Origin: Streptomyces xylophagus
Lineage (GTDB): Bacteria > Actinomycetota > Actinomycetes > Streptomycetales > Streptomycetaceae
Direction: 5' to 3'
NCBI RefSeq assembly: GCF_000716435.1
Contig: NZ_JNWO01000026.1
Span: 1-64,000, forward strand
DNA length: 64,000 nt
Shown here: positions 29,352 to 39,008 of the stretch, piece by piece
Layout: the number at the start of each line of letters is the position of its first letter
How positions within the stretch are numbered: the stretch's first letter is position 1
Translations under genes and position numbers: made by a program
Notes under the pieces: generated by a model
Database searches by the model: none
The model's input: the letters and a program-made list of their open reading frames with translations, nothing else
What the model was told of the DNA's origin: nothing

Positions 29352-30665
29352 TCAACTCCCCGCCCCACCAGCACCCGTCACCCGCCCCCTCCGCCGACGC
29401 GCATCCCGCACCGCCACCGCGCTCCCCCCAAGCCCCGCCACCACAACCAGCCCACCCACCACCACGTACGTCCCCAGCCGCGTGTTCCGTTCGTCCGCCG
29501 TTTCGCCGAAGTGGAGGGGGGCCACTGATGGCGCCTCGCCCTTCGCGACGCCGCCCTCGGGCTTGGGGGTTTCCACGGGGTGTTCCGGGTCGACGTCCGT
29601 GAGGGCCTTGACCGGGTCGACGACGCCCCAGCCGACGAGGCGGTCGTGGCCGGAGATCGTGCGTTCCGCGGTCTGTTCGATCTGGGCGACGATCTGCTGG
29701 GCCGTCCACTGGGGGTACTTGGCCTTCAACAGGGCCGCCACGCCCGCGACATACGGCGCCGAGAAGCTCGTACCGTTGTCGGAGCAGTGGCCCTTGCCCG
29801 GGACCGTGGAGATCATGTCGACGCCGGGGGCGGCCACGCCGACGAACTCGCCGGACTGGGAGAAGGAGGCGCGTTCGTTGTTGCGGTCGGAGGCCGCTAC
29901 GGCGAGGACGCCCTGGTACGAGGCCGGATAGGTGATCTGGACGTTGCCGCCGAGGCCGTCGTTGCCGGCCGAGGCGACGACCACGACTTTCCTGGACAGG
30001 GCGTAGTCCACGGCCTGTTGGAGGCTGTCGGCCGGTGCCACCGCGTTCGCCGTGTCCTGGGAGATGTTGATGACGCCGGCGCCCTTGTCGACCGCGTGAC
30101 GGATCGCCGTCGCCAGGGTCTCGGCCGTGCCGTCGCCCTCCGCGTCGTTCTGCTTGATCGGGATGATCGTCGCGTCGGGTGCCAGGCCCACGAAACCCGT
30201 CCCCTTGGCGGGGCGCGCCGCGATGATGCCCGCCACGCGCGTGCCGTGGCCGACCGTGTCGGTGGTGCCTTGGTTGTTGCCGCGGTCGATCGTCTCGCCT
30301 TTGGAGTTCTTGGGTGGCAGGAGGTTCTCTCCCGCCGACGCGTCCACCGCCTTCGTCAACTGCGGGTTCTTGACGTCCACCCCGGTGTCGATGACGGCCA
30401 CCTTGACGCCCTTGCCGGTGGACTGGGCCCACAACTCGTCCAGGTTGACCCGTTGCAGCGCCCAGGGGCGGCCCGCGTAGAGGGTCGACGGGAACGTGCA
30501 CTGGCCGTCGTCCGCCCACGCCGGGGTCACCAGGGACAACGACAGTGGTACGGCCAGCATCGCACTCGTCACCGTGAGCGTGACCGTCGCCAGCCCAGTC
30601 GCCGCGCGGGCCGGCCCACGGGTACCGGTACCAGTACCGGTCCTCAACATCCCTGTGATCAGCAT
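29352..30665 (-). CDS. mycP: Second mycosin (MycP2)
   Basis: A 437-residue S8 protease with full mycosin layout: signal segment (about residues 22-50), triad D93 (AVIDTGVDV), H140 (GHGTRVAG) and S300 (GTSFSAPYVAG), oxyanion N235 (SAGND), a Pro/Glu linker and a C-terminal helix (YVVVGGLVVVAGLGGSAV) with a basic tail. ATG 30665 follows GGGGGAGG. The start is preceded in-protein by GTGTGTR, reflecting a GGTACC-type DNA repeat. It follows eccB by 24 bases and is co-transcribed with it. It is clearly diverged from MycP1, so the two may process different substrates. Confidence 0.92.
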   Translation of the reverse strand: MLITGMLRTGTGTGTRGPARAATGLATVTLTVTSAMLAVPLSLSLVTPAWADDGQCTFPSTLYAGRPWALQRVNLDELWAQSTGKGVKVAVIDTGVDVKNPQLTKAVDASAGENLLPPKNSKGETIDRGNNQGTTDTVGHGTRVAGIIAARPAKGTGFVGLAPDATIIPIKQNDAEGDGTAETLATAIRHAVDKGAGVINISQDTANAVAPADSLQQAVDYALSRKVVVVASAGNDGLGGNVQITYPASYQGVLAVAASDRNNERASFSQSGEFVGVAAPGVDMISTVPGKGHCSDNGTSFSAPYVAGVAALLKAKYPQWTAQQIVAQIEQTAERTISGHDRLVGWGVVDPVKALTDVDPEHPVETPKPEGGVAKGEAPSVAPLHFGETADERNTRLGTYVVVGGLVVVAGLGGSAVAVRDARRRRGRVTGAGGAGS

Positions 30666-30689
30666 GAGTTGGTGTCCTCCCCCGTCGCG

Positions 30690-32219
30690 CTACGAACCCT
30701 GCGGCTGCCGTGCCGCCGCCTCCGACAGGCGTGGGCCCGTCGGCAGGAACGTCGACCACTCGGCGGGGACGCGGGCGGGGGTGACCTTCTCGTAGCCGAG
30801 GCGGGTCTGGGCGATCTTGGCCTCGTTCAGTTCTTCCTTGCGCTGCTTGGCCGTCGTACCGATGCCGCTGTCGTCGGTGGTGCTGTCGCTGTTGGACTGC
30901 AGGGCGTAGCGCAGGCCCGTGTCGGTGACCAGGAAGACCGGGCCCGCGTCCTCCTCGGTGCCCATGACCTGGCGGTAGAGCTGACCGGAGCCGGCGGTGA
31001 CGTACGCGCTGGAGGAGCCGGTGGGGAGGGAGGCGGGGAAGGTGGTGCCCACCCAGGTGGAGAGTGTCGTCCTGTTGCCGCTGCCCACCGAACGCAGCAC
31101 ATTGCAGACCGTGTTGCGGCCGCCGGTGGCGCTGGTGCCGTCGTTGACCGTCTTCGGCATGTACGTCGGCCAGTTCTTGTCGGCCTCGAACGTCGTGCTG
31201 TCGGCGACCGCGCCCGGGCTGACCGGCTGCGCCTCGCCCGTCTGTCCGGCCGGGACGAGGTCACCGCTGTTGAGCAGCAGCGTGGCGACGAACTCCGTGA
31301 TGCGGGCGACCTTGCCGGGCAGCACCACGTAGTACTTCAGCGCCTGACCGTCGTTGGCCTTGATGACCTCACCGACCTTGTCGTACGGCCGCAGTTCCGC
31401 CGCGGCGAAGGCGTTCGCCTTCGTGCCAGGGGTCCCGGTGATCTTCGGGATCTCGATCGCGTCGCCCTTGTGGAGGGTGTCGAGCCACTCCTGGGAGACG
31501 CGTTGCGGGGCGCGGCCCTGGGTGTCGAGGGCCTTGAGGAGTTCCTTGTCGGAGGGGTCGGCCAGCGGGTAGGCGGTGCCCTTGGCGTCGACGACATACC
31601 GGGTCTTGCCGTCCGGGGCGACGACGTACATGAGGTCGCCGCCGGAGAGCTTGCCGCCGCCCTCGGTCTTCGACCAGTCCTTCTTGGCCAACACGAACGC
31701 GGCCTTCTGGATGGAACGGCCGCCTGCGGAGGGGCTCTCGCAGACCGCCCAGCGCTTCGCCGCCTCGGCCTCGTCGGGGGAGGGCAGGCGGTCGGGGGCG
31801 TACGGGATGCCGATGGTGGCGCCGTGCGGGAGCTTGCCGCCGTCGAGGACGTCCTCGTCGACGGTGATCACGCTGTCCTTGCCGGGGTCCAGGAGGAGCT
31901 TGGCGGAGGCCATGTTGAGGACCGGGTGGAGCTGGGCCTCCTTGCCGGTCTTCAGCACCACGTACCGCGTGGTCGACTTGCTGGCCACGATGACGTGCGA
32001 CTCGACGTCGGACCAGCCCTGGGGAGCCGTCGGCTTGAACATGCCGATACCGCCGAACACCGCGAGGATCACCACGCCGACGACGATTCCGGGCACCAGC
32101 GCGCTCAGCGGTTTCGGCGCACCTTCTTCCGAGCCCGTCGGCGACGGCTGCAGGAAGGACGCCAGCGTGCGGCGCTTCGCGAAGGTGTAGGCGTTGAGTT
32201 CGTCGCGCCGTGATGCCAT
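30690..32219 (-). CDS. eccB: Type VII secretion protein EccB
   Basis: A 509-residue core ESX component. A short cytoplasmic N terminus (MASRRDELNAYTFAKRR), typical of EccB, leads to one membrane helix (residues about 40-62, LVPGIVVGVVILAVFGGIG) and a large extracytoplasmic domain. That domain has repeated beta modules (ATIGIPYAPDRL, GGDLMYVVAPDGKTRYVVD, VFLVTDTGLRYAL) as in the R3764-like fold of mycobacterial EccB. The start is ATG 32219. It is divergent from eccE and upstream of MycP2, a common EccB-mycosin association. Confidence 0.93.
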   Translation of the reverse strand: MASRRDELNAYTFAKRRTLASFLQPSPTGSEEGAPKPLSALVPGIVVGVVILAVFGGIGMFKPTAPQGWSDVESHVIVASKSTTRYVVLKTGKEAQLHPVLNMASAKLLLDPGKDSVITVDEDVLDGGKLPHGATIGIPYAPDRLPSPDEAEAAKRWAVCESPSAGGRSIQKAAFVLAKKDWSKTEGGGKLSGGDLMYVVAPDGKTRYVVDAKGTAYPLADPSDKELLKALDTQGRAPQRVSQEWLDTLHKGDAIEIPKITGTPGTKANAFAAAELRPYDKVGEVIKANDGQALKYYVVLPGKVARITEFVATLLLNSGDLVPAGQTGEAQPVSPGAVADSTTFEADKNWPTYMPKTVNDGTSATGGRNTVCNVLRSVGSGNRTTLSTWVGTTFPASLPTGSSSAYVTAGSGQLYRQVMGTEEDAGPVFLVTDTGLRYALQSNSDSTTDDSGIGTTAKQRKEELNEAKIAQTRLGYEKVTPARVPAEWSTFLPTGPRLSEAAARQPQGS

Positions 32220-32424
32220 CTGTGTCCGCTCTCTCCCCGTGCGGAGCCGTGGAGGACCTGTGGAGATACGTCCACAGCCCCCGATTGCCTCTGATACCTC
32301 AGGTGTCAGACCCGCCCCCTACTATGCCTGTTGCGTGGGTGTGCTTGTGTCACGGGTAGGGTGCTCTGGCCTTGAGGGGACCGGAGCGCAGGGAAGTTCG
32401 GGAGAGTTCGGGGGGTTTGGAGTG

Positions 32425-33774
32425 ATGGCTTCCGCAACGCGGAACCGGTCGCGATCGCAATCGGGATCCGGATCAGGTTCCATGCCGGGTTCCGGATCGG
32501 GTTCGATGTCCGGATCCGGATCGGGTTCCGGATCGGGATCGGGGTCCTTCACGCCGCATCTGAAGTCGCGCTCGGGGCGCGGGGGTTCGTTCACTACGCA
32601 GCGGCTGGTGCTGCTGGAGCTCGCCGCCGCCCTCGTGGTGTCCGGCTGGCTCGTCGGCCCGATGGCGCTCGTGCCGGCGGGCGTGCTCGCCGCGCTTCTC
32701 GTGGTCCTCGCTGTCGTACGACGCCGGGGGCGCTCCCTGCCGGAGTGGCTGGGCACGCTGCTGGCGCTGCGGTCCCGGGTCCGGCGGGCCGCGAGCACCC
32801 CGGTGCCCCCGGGGACCGACGCCGGTCTCGCGCCCGCCGTGGAGTGCGACCCGAACCTGCGGACGTACAGCTACCACCGCGGCGACGACCGCGACCGGCG
32901 GCCGGTCGGGATGGTCGGCGACGGCGACTTCCTCACCGCGGTCCTCCAAGTGGAGTCGGACGCGGGCGCGTTGCGTGCCGAGCGCGGTCGCAGACCGTTG
33001 CCCGTGGGCCTCGTACGGGACACCCTCGACGTCGACGGAATCCGTCTCGAGTCGGCGCAGATCGTGGTGCACACGCAGCCCGCGCCCGCGCTGCACCTGC
33101 CGCAGCAGTCGGTCGTGGTGAGCAACTACGCGCCGCTGCAGGCCCAGACGGGCTCCCCCGCGGTGCGCATCACCTGGATCGCGCTGAAGCTCGACCCCGA
33201 GCTGTGCCCCGAAGCGGTGGCCGCGCGCGGAGGCGGTCTTGTCGGCGCGCAGAAGTGTCTGGCGCGGTCGGCGGAGCACCTGTCGAGCCGGCTGTCCGGT
33301 GCCGGTCTGCGGGCCAACGTGCTCTCGGAGGAGGAGTTGACGGCCGCGATCGCCACCTCCGCCTGCGCCAACCCGATGGTGACCGCGCAGGCCGGGCGGA
33401 GCGAGGCGCCGCAGCGGCGGACCGAGGAGTCCAGCCGCAGTTGGCGCTGCGACAACCGCCGGCACACCACCTACTGGGTGCGCCGCTGGCCCCAACTCGG
33501 CGACAACGGAACCTCGTTGGCGCAGCTGGTGGCGCGACTGACGGCGGTGCCCGCGCTGGCGACGACCTTCAGTCTGACGCTGGCCCGCGGTGAGCGGCAG
33601 GATGTGGCACTCACCGGGCACCTGCGGATCACCGGCCGCAGCAACCAGGAACTGACCGACGCCCGGCGCGAGTTGGAGCAGGCGGCACGGCGTGAGCGCA
33701 CCGGCCTCGCCCGCCTGGACCGTGAACAACTCCCCGGCGTTCTCGCCACGTTGCCCCTCGGAGGTGCCCGCTGA
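32425..33774 (+). CDS. eccE: Type VII secretion protein EccE
   Basis: A 449-residue membrane protein. It starts with an unusual Ser/Gly repeat (SGSGSGSM...) encoded by tandem DNA, then two adjacent helices (about residues 62-100, LELAAALVVSGWLVGPMALVPAGVLAALLVVLAVV in sections) and a cytoplasmic EccE-type domain. EccE stabilises the ESX channel at its outer rim. ATG 32425 and GTG 32422 are both possible starts. Its stop overlaps the next gene (TGATG). Assignment rests on topology, the RRGRSLPEWL segment after the helices and the locus. Confidence 0.87.
   Translation: MASATRNRSRSQSGSGSGSMPGSGSGSMSGSGSGSGSGSGSFTPHLKSRSGRGGSFTTQRLVLLELAAALVVSGWLVGPMALVPAGVLAALLVVLAVVRRRGRSLPEWLGTLLALRSRVRRAASTPVPPGTDAGLAPAVECDPNLRTYSYHRGDDRDRRPVGMVGDGDFLTAVLQVESDAGALRAERGRRPLPVGLVRDTLDVDGIRLESAQIVVHTQPAPALHLPQQSVVVSNYAPLQAQTGSPAVRITWIALKLDPELCPEAVAARGGGLVGAQKCLARSAEHLSSRLSGAGLRANVLSEEELTAAIATSACANPMVTAQAGRSEAPQRRTEESSRSWRCDNRRHTTYWVRRWPQLGDNGTSLAQLVARLTAVPALATTFSLTLARGERQDVALTGHLRITGRSNQELTDARRELEQAARRERTGLARLDREQLPGVLATLPLGGAR
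32461..32547 (+). repeat. Tandem TCCGGATCGGGT-type repeat in eccE
   Basis: Imperfect 6- and 12-base units of GGATCG/GGTTCC encode the Ser-Gly tract near the EccE N terminus. Copy number is likely to vary between strains. Confidence 0.75.
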
Positions 33775-34529
33775 TGACCATGACACCCACGGAGCCTCAG
33801 GGCACGCAGGCCGTCAGCATCTCCTCCCGGCTCCGCGCCGGCTTCGGCCTGCTCGGCCCCCGCCATCCCCGGCACGCACTGCCCGTCGACCAGGTGGAGG
33901 CGCTGTCGCTGCCCATCGGGGACGACGGCGTGGTCGTCGGCATAGACCCCGAGGGCCAACCGGCCGTGCTCGGGGTCAACCGCCCGACGCCGTACGACAT
34001 CCTGCTGATCAGCGGCCTGTGGACGGCGCAGGTGCTGGCGCTGCGCGCGGCGGCCACGGGCGCGCGCGTCGCCGTGGAGACGGGGCGGCCGCAGGCCTGG
34101 ATGCAGATGGTGCACGCGATGGGCGGCGGACAGAACGGCCTCGCGGTGTACGACGTCGGCCGGGTCCCCCCGCAGGGCGCCTCCGCCGGTACGCCGGTGC
34201 TGGTGGTGCGGGATTGCGGTATGCGGCCGCCGCGCGGGCGGGTGACGTCGGCGCCCTGGCAGTCCGTGCTCACGCTGCTGCCGTATCTCAGCCCGGTCGC
34301 ACCGCGGTTGATGCGTCAGGCGCGGCTGGTCGGCGTGCAGCGGGTGTCGCCGGACGAGGCGGCGGAGATCGGGCGCGTGATCGGCCTGCCGCGCGCCGAC
34401 CTCGACACCCTGCCGACGCTGCCCGACGGTGTCACGCTGTGGTGCACGGAGCGGGACCGGCAGTACGTGATGACCCAGCCGACGGACGCGGAGGTCGGTC
34501 TGCTGGGCGTGGCCCGCCGCATGGACTGA
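33774..34529 (+). CDS. Conserved T7SS-locus protein of unknown function
   Basis: A 251-residue soluble protein translated in overlap with eccE. It has no signal peptide or membrane helix. The fold looks alpha/beta: VVVGIDPEGQPAVLGVNRP, ILLISGLWTAQVLALRAAATGARVAVETGRP and GTPVLVVRDCG resemble a P-loop-less Rossmann layout. There is no Walker A motif. Its place between eccE and the EspI-like ATPase suggests a cytoplasmic accessory of the secretion system. I do not recognise a named family. Confidence 0.7.
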   Translation: MTMTPTEPQGTQAVSISSRLRAGFGLLGPRHPRHALPVDQVEALSLPIGDDGVVVGIDPEGQPAVLGVNRPTPYDILLISGLWTAQVLALRAAATGARVAVETGRPQAWMQMVHAMGGGQNGLAVYDVGRVPPQGASAGTPVLVVRDCGMRPPRGRVTSAPWQSVLTLLPYLSPVAPRLMRQARLVGVQRVSPDEAAEIGRVIGLPRADLDTLPTLPDGVTLWCTERDRQYVMTQPTDAEVGLLGVARRMD

Positions 34530-34807
34530 CCGCACGGAAACCGGCGCCCCAAATATCCCATTCGGCCAATCCCCAGGGGGATTTGGTCCGCTATCGCCGG
34601 TCTCGGTTGTGCGGTGGTGCACGAAGGGGCGGGCAGGCCTGCCGAGTCCACGGTTTTCGTGATTAGGCTGGGACTGGGCACGTCACGAGTATCCGCGAGC
34701 GGATGGTGCGTCGCCCAGGGGCCCCAGGGGGACAACCCGGCGCATCGGATGGTGCGAACGGTCGCCCCAGCACGGCACGAGGGTGCTCGACCACACCAGG
34801 AGGAATT

Positions 34808-37800
34808 GTGAGCAGCGATCGGGACGGGATCCGCGGGGGCTGGGCCACACCCGGCGATGACCAGCCCGACGACGAGTCCGCCATCGAGATGACGGGCGAG
34901 TTCACGATCGACTACGCACCGCCCGCCTGGTACACGCAGAACTCGTCGGGCGCGTCCGCACAGGCCTCGCCGACACCGACTCCGCCGGGCAGTACGGCCA
35001 CACCGCCGCCTCCGGCGCCCCCGATCGGCCTCCCGTTCTCGGTGCCGGCCCCGCCTGCGAACGCCGGTTTCCCGACCGGCTGGGCTCCCGCGCTCCCCGA
35101 CGAGGAGGACGACGACGAGGACTCCGACCACGGCGACCTCGTCGGCGGCGCGACCATGCGGATCTCCTCCGGCGCGCTGAAGCGGGAGATCGCGGAGGGG
35201 GCTGCGGTGCCGGAAGCGGTGTCGGAGCCCGCCGAGATTCCGGCCGCACCGGAGCCGACTCCCGCCGAGGGCATCGTAGAAGGTGCCGAAAGTGCGGAAT
35301 CGGGTCCCGGGGAACAGGAGTTGGCGGGCGAGGCGGCCGGTGAGGTGCTTCCGCCCGACGGTGGAGTGCCGGAGGACGGTGACCCCGAGGGCACCCAGGG
35401 CACCGACGCCGCCGAGGTGAGCGCGCAGGACGAGGACAGCGCGGAGCCCACCGGCGACGACAGCGGTGCCGAAGCCTCCGCGCCGGCGCCTGCCGCAGAC
35501 CCCGCCGACTCGGCCGACGCCCCGGACGACGAGTCGAACAACGCCGACGCTACGACGCCCACGTCCGCGCCGGAGGCCGACTCCCCCCAGGGAGCCGCTC
35601 CGTCCACGGATGCCGCCGTTGACGTACCGGACCTTCCGCCGGCCTGGTCCCGCCCGCCGACCCCGCCGACCGGGGTCCCGCCCCTGCCGCCCTCCTACCA
35701 GCCCGCCGCCCCAGCCCCGGCCGACCAGTGGCCCGCGCAGCCCCAGCAACAGCAACAGCCCCAAGCTCAGCCGCAGCCGGCGGCGGATATGGCAGCACCT
35801 CAGCCGCCCATGCCACCCGTGCCGCAGCAGCCCGTCGCACCCCCGGCCCAGCCGCCGTTGCCGCCCCAGCAGCAACCCGCGTTCCAGCCGCAGGCCCCGC
35901 AGCCCGCCCCGGCGGCCGCCTGGAACGCACCGCCCACCCCGAACCCCCAGGACGGCTACGGCTTCCCACCGGCACAGCAGGCCCAGCCCACCCCAGGCGC
36001 ACCGAACGAACAGGGTGGCTACGGCTTCCCCCCGCCCCCGCCTCAGCAGGGCCGGCCCACCCCCAACACGGCCGACCAGCAAGGTAGTTATGGCTTCCCG
36101 CCCGCACCCGCGCAACAGGGCCAGCCCAACCCCGCGCCTCCCAACCAGCAGGGCGGCTACGGCTTCCCCTCGCAGCCCGCACAACAGGCCCAGCCCAACC
36201 CCGCCCCGCCGCACCAGCAGGGCGGCGGCTACGGCTTCCCCCTGGCGACGCCGCAACAGGGACAGGCCGGGCCCGGGACGCCTCAAGCCCAACCCACGCC
36301 CGCAGCACCCGACCCACAGAGCGGCTACGGCTTCCCGCCCGCCCCCGCTCCCCAGGCCGACGTGCCCGGCATCCCCGCGCAGGCCCAGCACCCCGGCGCT
36401 CCCGGCTACCCCGGTCACCCCCCGCAGACCCCCCAACCGCAGCCTCACCCTCAGTCCCAGTCGCACCCTCAACAGCCCCACCCCCAGCCCCCGATCGACC
36501 CCCGCACCGGCGCCGCCTGGCCGCAGCCCATGCAGCACGACCAGCGCGCGCCGATCAACCCCGGTGCCGCGCCACTGGGTTACACCGCTGCCGTGGAGCT
36601 GTCGTCGGACCGGCTGCTCAACAACAAGAAGCAGAAGGCGAAGAGCGGGCGGCCGGGTGCCGCGTCCTCGCGGTTCAAGCTCGGCGGGAAGAAGGAAGAG
36701 GCCGAGCGGCAGCGGAAGTTGGAGCTGATCCGGACGCCGGTGCTGTCCTGCTACCGGATCGCGGTCATCAGCCTCAAGGGCGGTGTCGGCAAGACCACGA
36801 CCACCACCGCGCTCGGCTCCACGCTCGCCACCGAGCGCCAGGACAAGATCCTCGCGATCGACGCCAACCCGGACGCCGGCACCCTCGGCCGCCGTGTGCG
36901 CCGCGAGACCGGCGCCACCATCCGCGACCTGGTCCAGGCGATCCCGTACCTCAACTCGTACATGGACATCCGCCGGTTCACCTCCCAGGCGGCCTCCGGC
37001 CTGGAGATCATCGCCAACGACGTCGACCCGGCCGTCTCCACCACCTTCAACGACGAGGACTACCGGCGCGCGCTCGACGTCCTCGGCAAGCAGTACCCGA
37101 TCATCCTCACCGACTCCGGTACCGGTCTGCTCTACAGCGCCATGCGCGGTGTGCTCGACCTCGCCGACCAGCTCATCATCATCTCGACGCCGTCCGTGGA
37201 CGGTGCGAGCAGTGCGAGTACGACACTGGACTGGCTGTCGGCGCACGGGTACGCGGATCTCGTCTCGCGCTCGCTCACGGTCATCTCGGGGGTGCGCGAG
37301 ACCGGAAAGATGATCAAGGTGGAGGACATCGTCAGCCACTTCGAGACGCGCTGCCGGGGTGTCGTGGTCGTGCCCTTCGACGAGCATCTCGCCGCCGGCG
37401 CCGAGGTCGACCTCGACATGATGCGGCCGAAGGTGCGGGAGTCGTACTTCAACCTGGCGGCGCTGGTCGCCGAGGACTTCGTACGGCACCAGCAGATGCA
37501 CGGCCTGTGGACGAGCGACGGCAACCCCCCGCCGGTGGCGGCCCCGCCGATGCCTGGCCAGCAGGGGTACCCCGGACAGCAGGGTTACCCGGGACAGCAG
37601 CAGTACCCCGCCGGCCAGCAGCCGTATACGGGCCCGCCTCCCGGCCAGCCCGCGCCCAACCAGCCGTATCCGCCGAGCCAGCCCGGCCAGCCGTACGGCC
37701 AGCAGCCCTACCCCCCGCAGCAGCAGCCGTACCCGCAACACCCCGGCTACGCCCAGCCCGACGACGGCCGGACTCCCCCTCCCTATCCGCCCGCACCCCC

Positions 37801-37810
37801 GCAGCAGTAA
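34808..37810 (+). CDS. EspI-like Pro-rich ParA/MinD-family ATPase
   Basis: A 1000-residue protein in three parts. Residues 1-620 are disordered: an acidic Glu/Ala stretch, then a Pro/Gln-rich stretch with six GYGFP repeats (about residues 378-515). Residues 640-900 are a ParA/MinD-type ATPase with deviant Walker A KGGVGKT (657-663), [12 protein letters not shown] and a [10 protein letters not shown] loop. The tail is a Gln/Tyr/Pro-rich run of GQQGYP-like repeats. This architecture matches mycobacterial EspI, an ESX-1 associated regulator/ATPase. GTG 34808 has an ideal AGGAGG six bases upstream. It is the last gene of the secretion locus, before a strong terminator. Confidence 0.87.
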   Translation: MSSDRDGIRGGWATPGDDQPDDESAIEMTGEFTIDYAPPAWYTQNSSGASAQASPTPTPPGSTATPPPPAPPIGLPFSVPAPPANAGFPTGWAPALPDEEDDDEDSDHGDLVGGATMRISSGALKREIAEGAAVPEAVSEPAEIPAAPEPTPAEGIVEGAESAESGPGEQELAGEAAGEVLPPDGGVPEDGDPEGTQGTDAAEVSAQDEDSAEPTGDDSGAEASAPAPAADPADSADAPDDESNNADATTPTSAPEADSPQGAAPSTDAAVDVPDLPPAWSRPPTPPTGVPPLPPSYQPAAPAPADQWPAQPQQQQQPQAQPQPAADMAAPQPPMPPVPQQPVAPPAQPPLPPQQQPAFQPQAPQPAPAAAWNAPPTPNPQDGYGFPPAQQAQPTPGAPNEQGGYGFPPPPPQQGRPTPNTADQQGSYGFPPAPAQQGQPNPAPPNQQGGYGFPSQPAQQAQPNPAPPHQQGGGYGFPLATPQQGQAGPGTPQAQPTPAAPDPQSGYGFPPAPAPQADVPGIPAQAQHPGAPGYPGHPPQTPQPQPHPQSQSHPQQPHPQPPIDPRTGAAWPQPMQHDQRAPINPGAAPLGYTAAVELSSDRLLNNKKQKAKSGRPGAASSRFKLGGKKEEAERQRKLELIRTPVLSCYRIAVISLKGGVGKTTTTTALGSTLATERQDKILAIDANPDAGTLGRRVRRETGATIRDLVQAIPYLNSYMDIRRFTSQAASGLEIIANDVDPAVSTTFNDEDYRRALDVLGKQYPIILTDSGTGLLYSAMRGVLDLADQLIIISTPSVDGASSASTTLDWLSAHGYADLVSRSLTVISGVRETGKMIKVEDIVSHFETRCRGVVVVPFDEHLAAGAEVDLDMMRPKVRESYFNLAALVAEDFVRHQQMHGLWTSDGNPPPVAAPPMPGQQGYPGQQGYPGQQQYPAGQQPYTGPPPGQPAPNQPYPPSQPGQPYGQQPYPPQQQPYPQHPGYAQPDDGRTPPPYPPAPPQQ
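35940..36350 (+). repeat. Six coding repeats around GYGFP
   Basis: Six imperfect units of about 21-25 codons encode (D/G/S)GYGFP or GSYGFP followed by a Pro/Gln spacer with QQ, in the disordered part of the EspI-like protein. Copy number may vary between strains. Confidence 0.8.
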
Positions 37811-37827
37811 GCGGGCTCAGGCACACG

Positions 37828-37867
37828 CGAAGGGCGGCCGGTACCTGTGGGTACCGGCCGCCCTTCG
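37828..37867. terminator. Bidirectional terminator, locus end
   Basis: A perfect 18-bp stem (37828-37845 with 37850-37867) with a TGTG loop lies between the convergent EspI-like gene and ribF. Confidence 0.9.
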
Positions 37868-37900
37868 GCGTCGTAGAAACAAAAACGAGAACGAGACCAG

Positions 37901-38869
37901 TTACCCCGCGTCGCCCGCGTCTCCCGCGTCCGCCGAGATCAGTTCCCGGCAGCGCTTCACGTCCTGCGCGATCTGCTCCAGCAGGCCCTCCAGCGATTCG
38001 AACTTCGCCTGGCCGCGCACGAACGCGAGGAAGTCGACGGCGACATGCAGGCCGTACAGGTCGAGGCCGACGCGGTCGATGGCGTACGCCTCGACCGTGC
38101 GCTCGGTGCCGTCGAACTGCGGGTTCGTGCCGACGGAGATCGCGGCCGGCATGGCCTCTCCCTCGACGTGGAGGTAACCGGCGTAGACGCCGTCCGCCGG
38201 GATCGCCGTATGGGGCAGGGTCTCGACGTTGGCCGTCGGGAAGCCCATCTCGCGACCGCGCTGGGCGCCGCGCACCACGACACCCTCCACCCGGTGCGGG
38301 CGGCCGAGAATCTCGCGGGCGCCCTCGACGTCGCCCTCGGCGACCAGCCGCCTGGTCAGTGTGGAGGAGAAGGGCTCGCCGCCGCCCGCCGCACCGCTCA
38401 CGTAAAGATCCACCACCTCTACCTCGAAGTCGTATGTCCTGCCCTGCTCGATCAAGAAGGCCACATTGCCCGCGGCCTTGTGGCCGAAGCGGAAGTTGGG
38501 GCCCTCGACGACCGCTTTCGCGTGCAGCTTGTCCACCAGGACCTTGACCACGAAGTCGGCCGGGGAAAGCTTCGAGAACTCCTTGGTGAAGGGCAGGATC
38601 AGCGCCGCGTCCACCCCCAGCTCGGCCATCAACTCGGCACGGCGGTGGTGCGGGGCCAGCAGCGGGGGGTGGCTGCCGGGGCGCACGACCTCGCTGGGGT
38701 GCGGGTCGAAGGTGACGACGACCGAGGGAACGCCCAGCTCACGCGCGCGTTCCACGGCGTGCCGGATGATCAGCTGGTGCCCGCGGTGGACCCCGTCATA
38801 AGAACCGATGGTGACGACACTGCGCCCCCAGTCCTCAGGGATGTCCTCCAAGCCACGCCAGCGCTGCAC
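37901..38869 (-). CDS. ribF: Bifunctional riboflavin kinase/FAD synthetase
   Basis: A 322-residue enzyme that phosphorylates riboflavin to FMN and adenylylates FMN to FAD. The N-terminal nucleotidyltransferase domain has TIGSYDGVHRGHQ, with an HxGH-type loop, and VTFDPHPSEV. The C-terminal kinase domain has GREMGFPTANV and the DGVYAGYL strand. Length is normal. The start is GTG 38869 (VQRWRGLEDIPEDWG). No FMN riboswitch is visible upstream; an 8-bp inverted repeat lies at 38904-38937. FAD and FMN from this enzyme would also feed ThyX and the ApbE system in this window. Confidence 0.96.
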   Translation of the reverse strand: MQRWRGLEDIPEDWGRSVVTIGSYDGVHRGHQLIIRHAVERARELGVPSVVVTFDPHPSEVVRPGSHPPLLAPHHRRAELMAELGVDAALILPFTKEFSKLSPADFVVKVLVDKLHAKAVVEGPNFRFGHKAAGNVAFLIEQGRTYDFEVEVVDLYVSGAAGGGEPFSSTLTRRLVAEGDVEGAREILGRPHRVEGVVVRGAQRGREMGFPTANVETLPHTAIPADGVYAGYLHVEGEAMPAAISVGTNPQFDGTERTVEAYAIDRVGLDLYGLHVAVDFLAFVRGQAKFESLEGLLEQIAQDVKRCRELISADAGDAGDAG

Positions 38870-38903
38870 TGTGACCGCTCCTCATCGAACCCGTGTCCGT
38901 ATG

Positions 38904-38937
38904 TAGACCTGTGTCATTGACCTCTTACGCAGGTCTA
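38904..38937 (-). promoter_or_regulatory. Inverted repeat upstream of ribF
   Basis: TAGACCTG (38904-38911) and CAGGTCTA (38930-38937) are perfect inverted copies 18 bases apart, 35 bases before the ribF start. It could be an operator or a leader hairpin; which is unclear. Confidence 0.4.
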
Positions 38938-38943
38938 AGGGTG

Positions 38944-38977
38944 CCATGCCGGGGGCCTCCGCCCCGCATCGGCATGG
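38944..38977 (-). terminator. Terminator of the NTPase gene
   Basis: CCATGCCG (38944-38951) pairs with CGGCATGG (38970-38977), with further GGGG/CCCC pairing inside. It lies 31 bases past the stop of the minus-strand gene at 39009. Confidence 0.65.
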
Positions 38978-39008
38978 AGGCTGTGACCGGGCGCACGTGC
39001 CAGGGCCG

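Noticed and set aside
32450..32550. CRISPR-like repeats
   Set aside because: Units are 6-12 bases without spacers and lie inside eccE. No CRISPR array or cas gene is visible in the window.
34316..37741. A 1141-codon minus-strand frame opposite the EspI-like gene
   Set aside because: Leu/Gly/Arg-rich shadow frame; the plus-strand product has an ideal ribosome site and a ParA domain.
38870..39008. Possible FMN riboswitch before ribF
   Set aside because: The leader is short and lacks the conserved RFN element; only an 8-bp inverted repeat is seen.
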